DNA of 14,125 nt from JBOGWY01 sp050694015 (lineage in GTDB: Bacteria > Actinomycetota > CADDZG01 > WHSQ01), in the NCBI GenBank assembly GCA_050694015.1, contig JBOGWY010000131.1:1-14125 (forward strand). The letters are read 5' to 3'. Below, in pieces: positions 13,704 to 14,125 of this stretch. A model generated the notes under the pieces. The model was not told the DNA's origin, ran no database searches, and was given only the letters and a program-made list of their open reading frames with translations. Both the position numbers and the translations under genes were made by a program. Within the stretch, counting starts at the first letter, position 1. Each line of letters starts with the position of its first letter.

Positions 13704-14125
13704 TTAGCCGCCCGCGCTCTCTTCGGACGGGGTCTCGGCCGGGGTCTCGCCCTCCTCGCCCTCGGCACCTTCGACCTCGCCCTCTTCGCCCTCTTCGCTC
13801 TCGGCGACTTCCTCGGGCTCCTCGGCGACGACGCCCGCGGCGGCTTCCATCGCCTCGAGCTCCTCCTCCGAGATCGGCGCCACGATCGTGATGACCGGAG
13901 CTTCGGGATCGTTGAGGATGTGGAAATCGCGGCCCTCGGACAGATCCGAGACACGCAGGGAGTCGCCGATGTTGAGGTTCGAGATGTCGGCCTCGATCGC
14001 CTCCGGCACGTCACCCGGAAGACAACGAACGTGCACCGAGTGGAGCGGCTGCTCCTGGACGCCGCCTTCTTTGACGCCGGGAGATTCGCCGACGATCTGG
14101 ACGGGCACCTCGACCTCGACCTCGG
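13704..14125 (-). CDS. rplY: 50S ribosomal protein L25/CTC (general stress protein Ctc), C-terminal part
   Basis: The gene enters from the right edge, so its start and most of the 5S-rRNA-binding L25 domain are outside the window. What is seen is the C-terminal TL5/CTC beta domain: EVEVEVPVQIVGESPGVKEG, then GGVQEQPLHSVHVRCLP, IEADISNLNIGDSLRVSDL. This is followed by a 54-residue tail with 23 glutamates and no lysine, arginine or aspartate. GTG at 14106-14108 could be read as a start but codes for an internal valine; the frame stays open to the edge and upstream residues fit the family. Acidic tails are common on long L25/CTC proteins of Actinomycetota. Pth follows after 18 bases. Confidence 0.95.
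   Translation of the reverse strand, partial: EVEVEVPVQIVGESPGVKEGGVQEQPLHSVHVRCLPGDVPEAIEADISNLNIGDSLRVSDLSEGRDFHILNDPEAPVITIVAPISEEELEAMEAAAGVVAEEPEEVAESEEGEEGEVEGAEGEEGETPAETPSEESAGG

Noticed and set aside
14106..14108. GTG as the start of the L25 gene
   Set aside because: The frame stays open to the window edge with residues (EVEVEV) that belong to the TL5/CTC domain, so this is an internal valine.

Overview
The window is high-GC DNA in which every gene I can support lies on the minus strand, so it reads from the right edge to the left. Families largely confined to Actinomycetota (DUF501, DUF3090 and the MSMEG_4193-type phosphomutase), the gene order, and frequent GTG/TTG starts point to an actinobacterium. 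The presence of a YabR-type S1 protein and a PrsA/SurA-like lipoprotein suggests a deep branch outside the classical Streptomyces/Mycobacterium class (for example Acidimicrobiia, Thermoleophilia or an uncultured class). The exact lineage is inference.

Right part (about 4058-14125): a housekeeping block in the order rplY (ribosomal L25/CTC, cut by the window edge) - pth - mfd - parvulin lipoprotein - mazG - eno - ftsB/divIC - yabR-like S1 protein - DUF501 - ppx. Most neighbours overlap by 4 bases (ATGA) or lie within 20 bases, so they are probably transcribed and often translated together. It matches the mycobacterial order pth/rplY ... mfd - mazG - lpqU - eno - ftsB-like - DUF501 - ppx2. It also keeps elements of the Bacillus order ctc - pth - mfd - mazG(yabN) - divIC - yabR, so it looks like an intermediate of the two. 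The block combines translation (L25, Pth, S1 protein), transcription-coupled repair (Mfd), nucleotide-pool cleaning (MazG), glycolysis (Eno), cell division (FtsB) and polyphosphate or alarmone turnover (Ppx/GppA).

Middle part (2692-3978): one secreted protein with two tandem type-1 copper (cupredoxin) domains. It has a strong Shine-Dalgarno site before a TTG start and is closed by a perfect 12-bp hairpin with a UUCG loop that should act as its terminator.

Left part (1-2673): a tightly overlapping three-gene unit, apparently with its own promoter. It encodes an acetyl-CoA-synthetase-like enzyme whose acetate-pocket tryptophan is replaced by glycine, then an MSMEG_4193-type histidine phosphatase, then DUF3090 (cut by the left edge). 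No rRNA, tRNA, CRISPR array, insertion sequence or prophage was seen, and no stretch longer than about 140 bases lacks a gene. The points most worth a second look are the double cupredoxin, the altered acyl pocket of the synthetase, the shrunken methylase-like N-terminus of MazG, and the DUF501 gene whose conserved N-terminus has no ordinary start codon.
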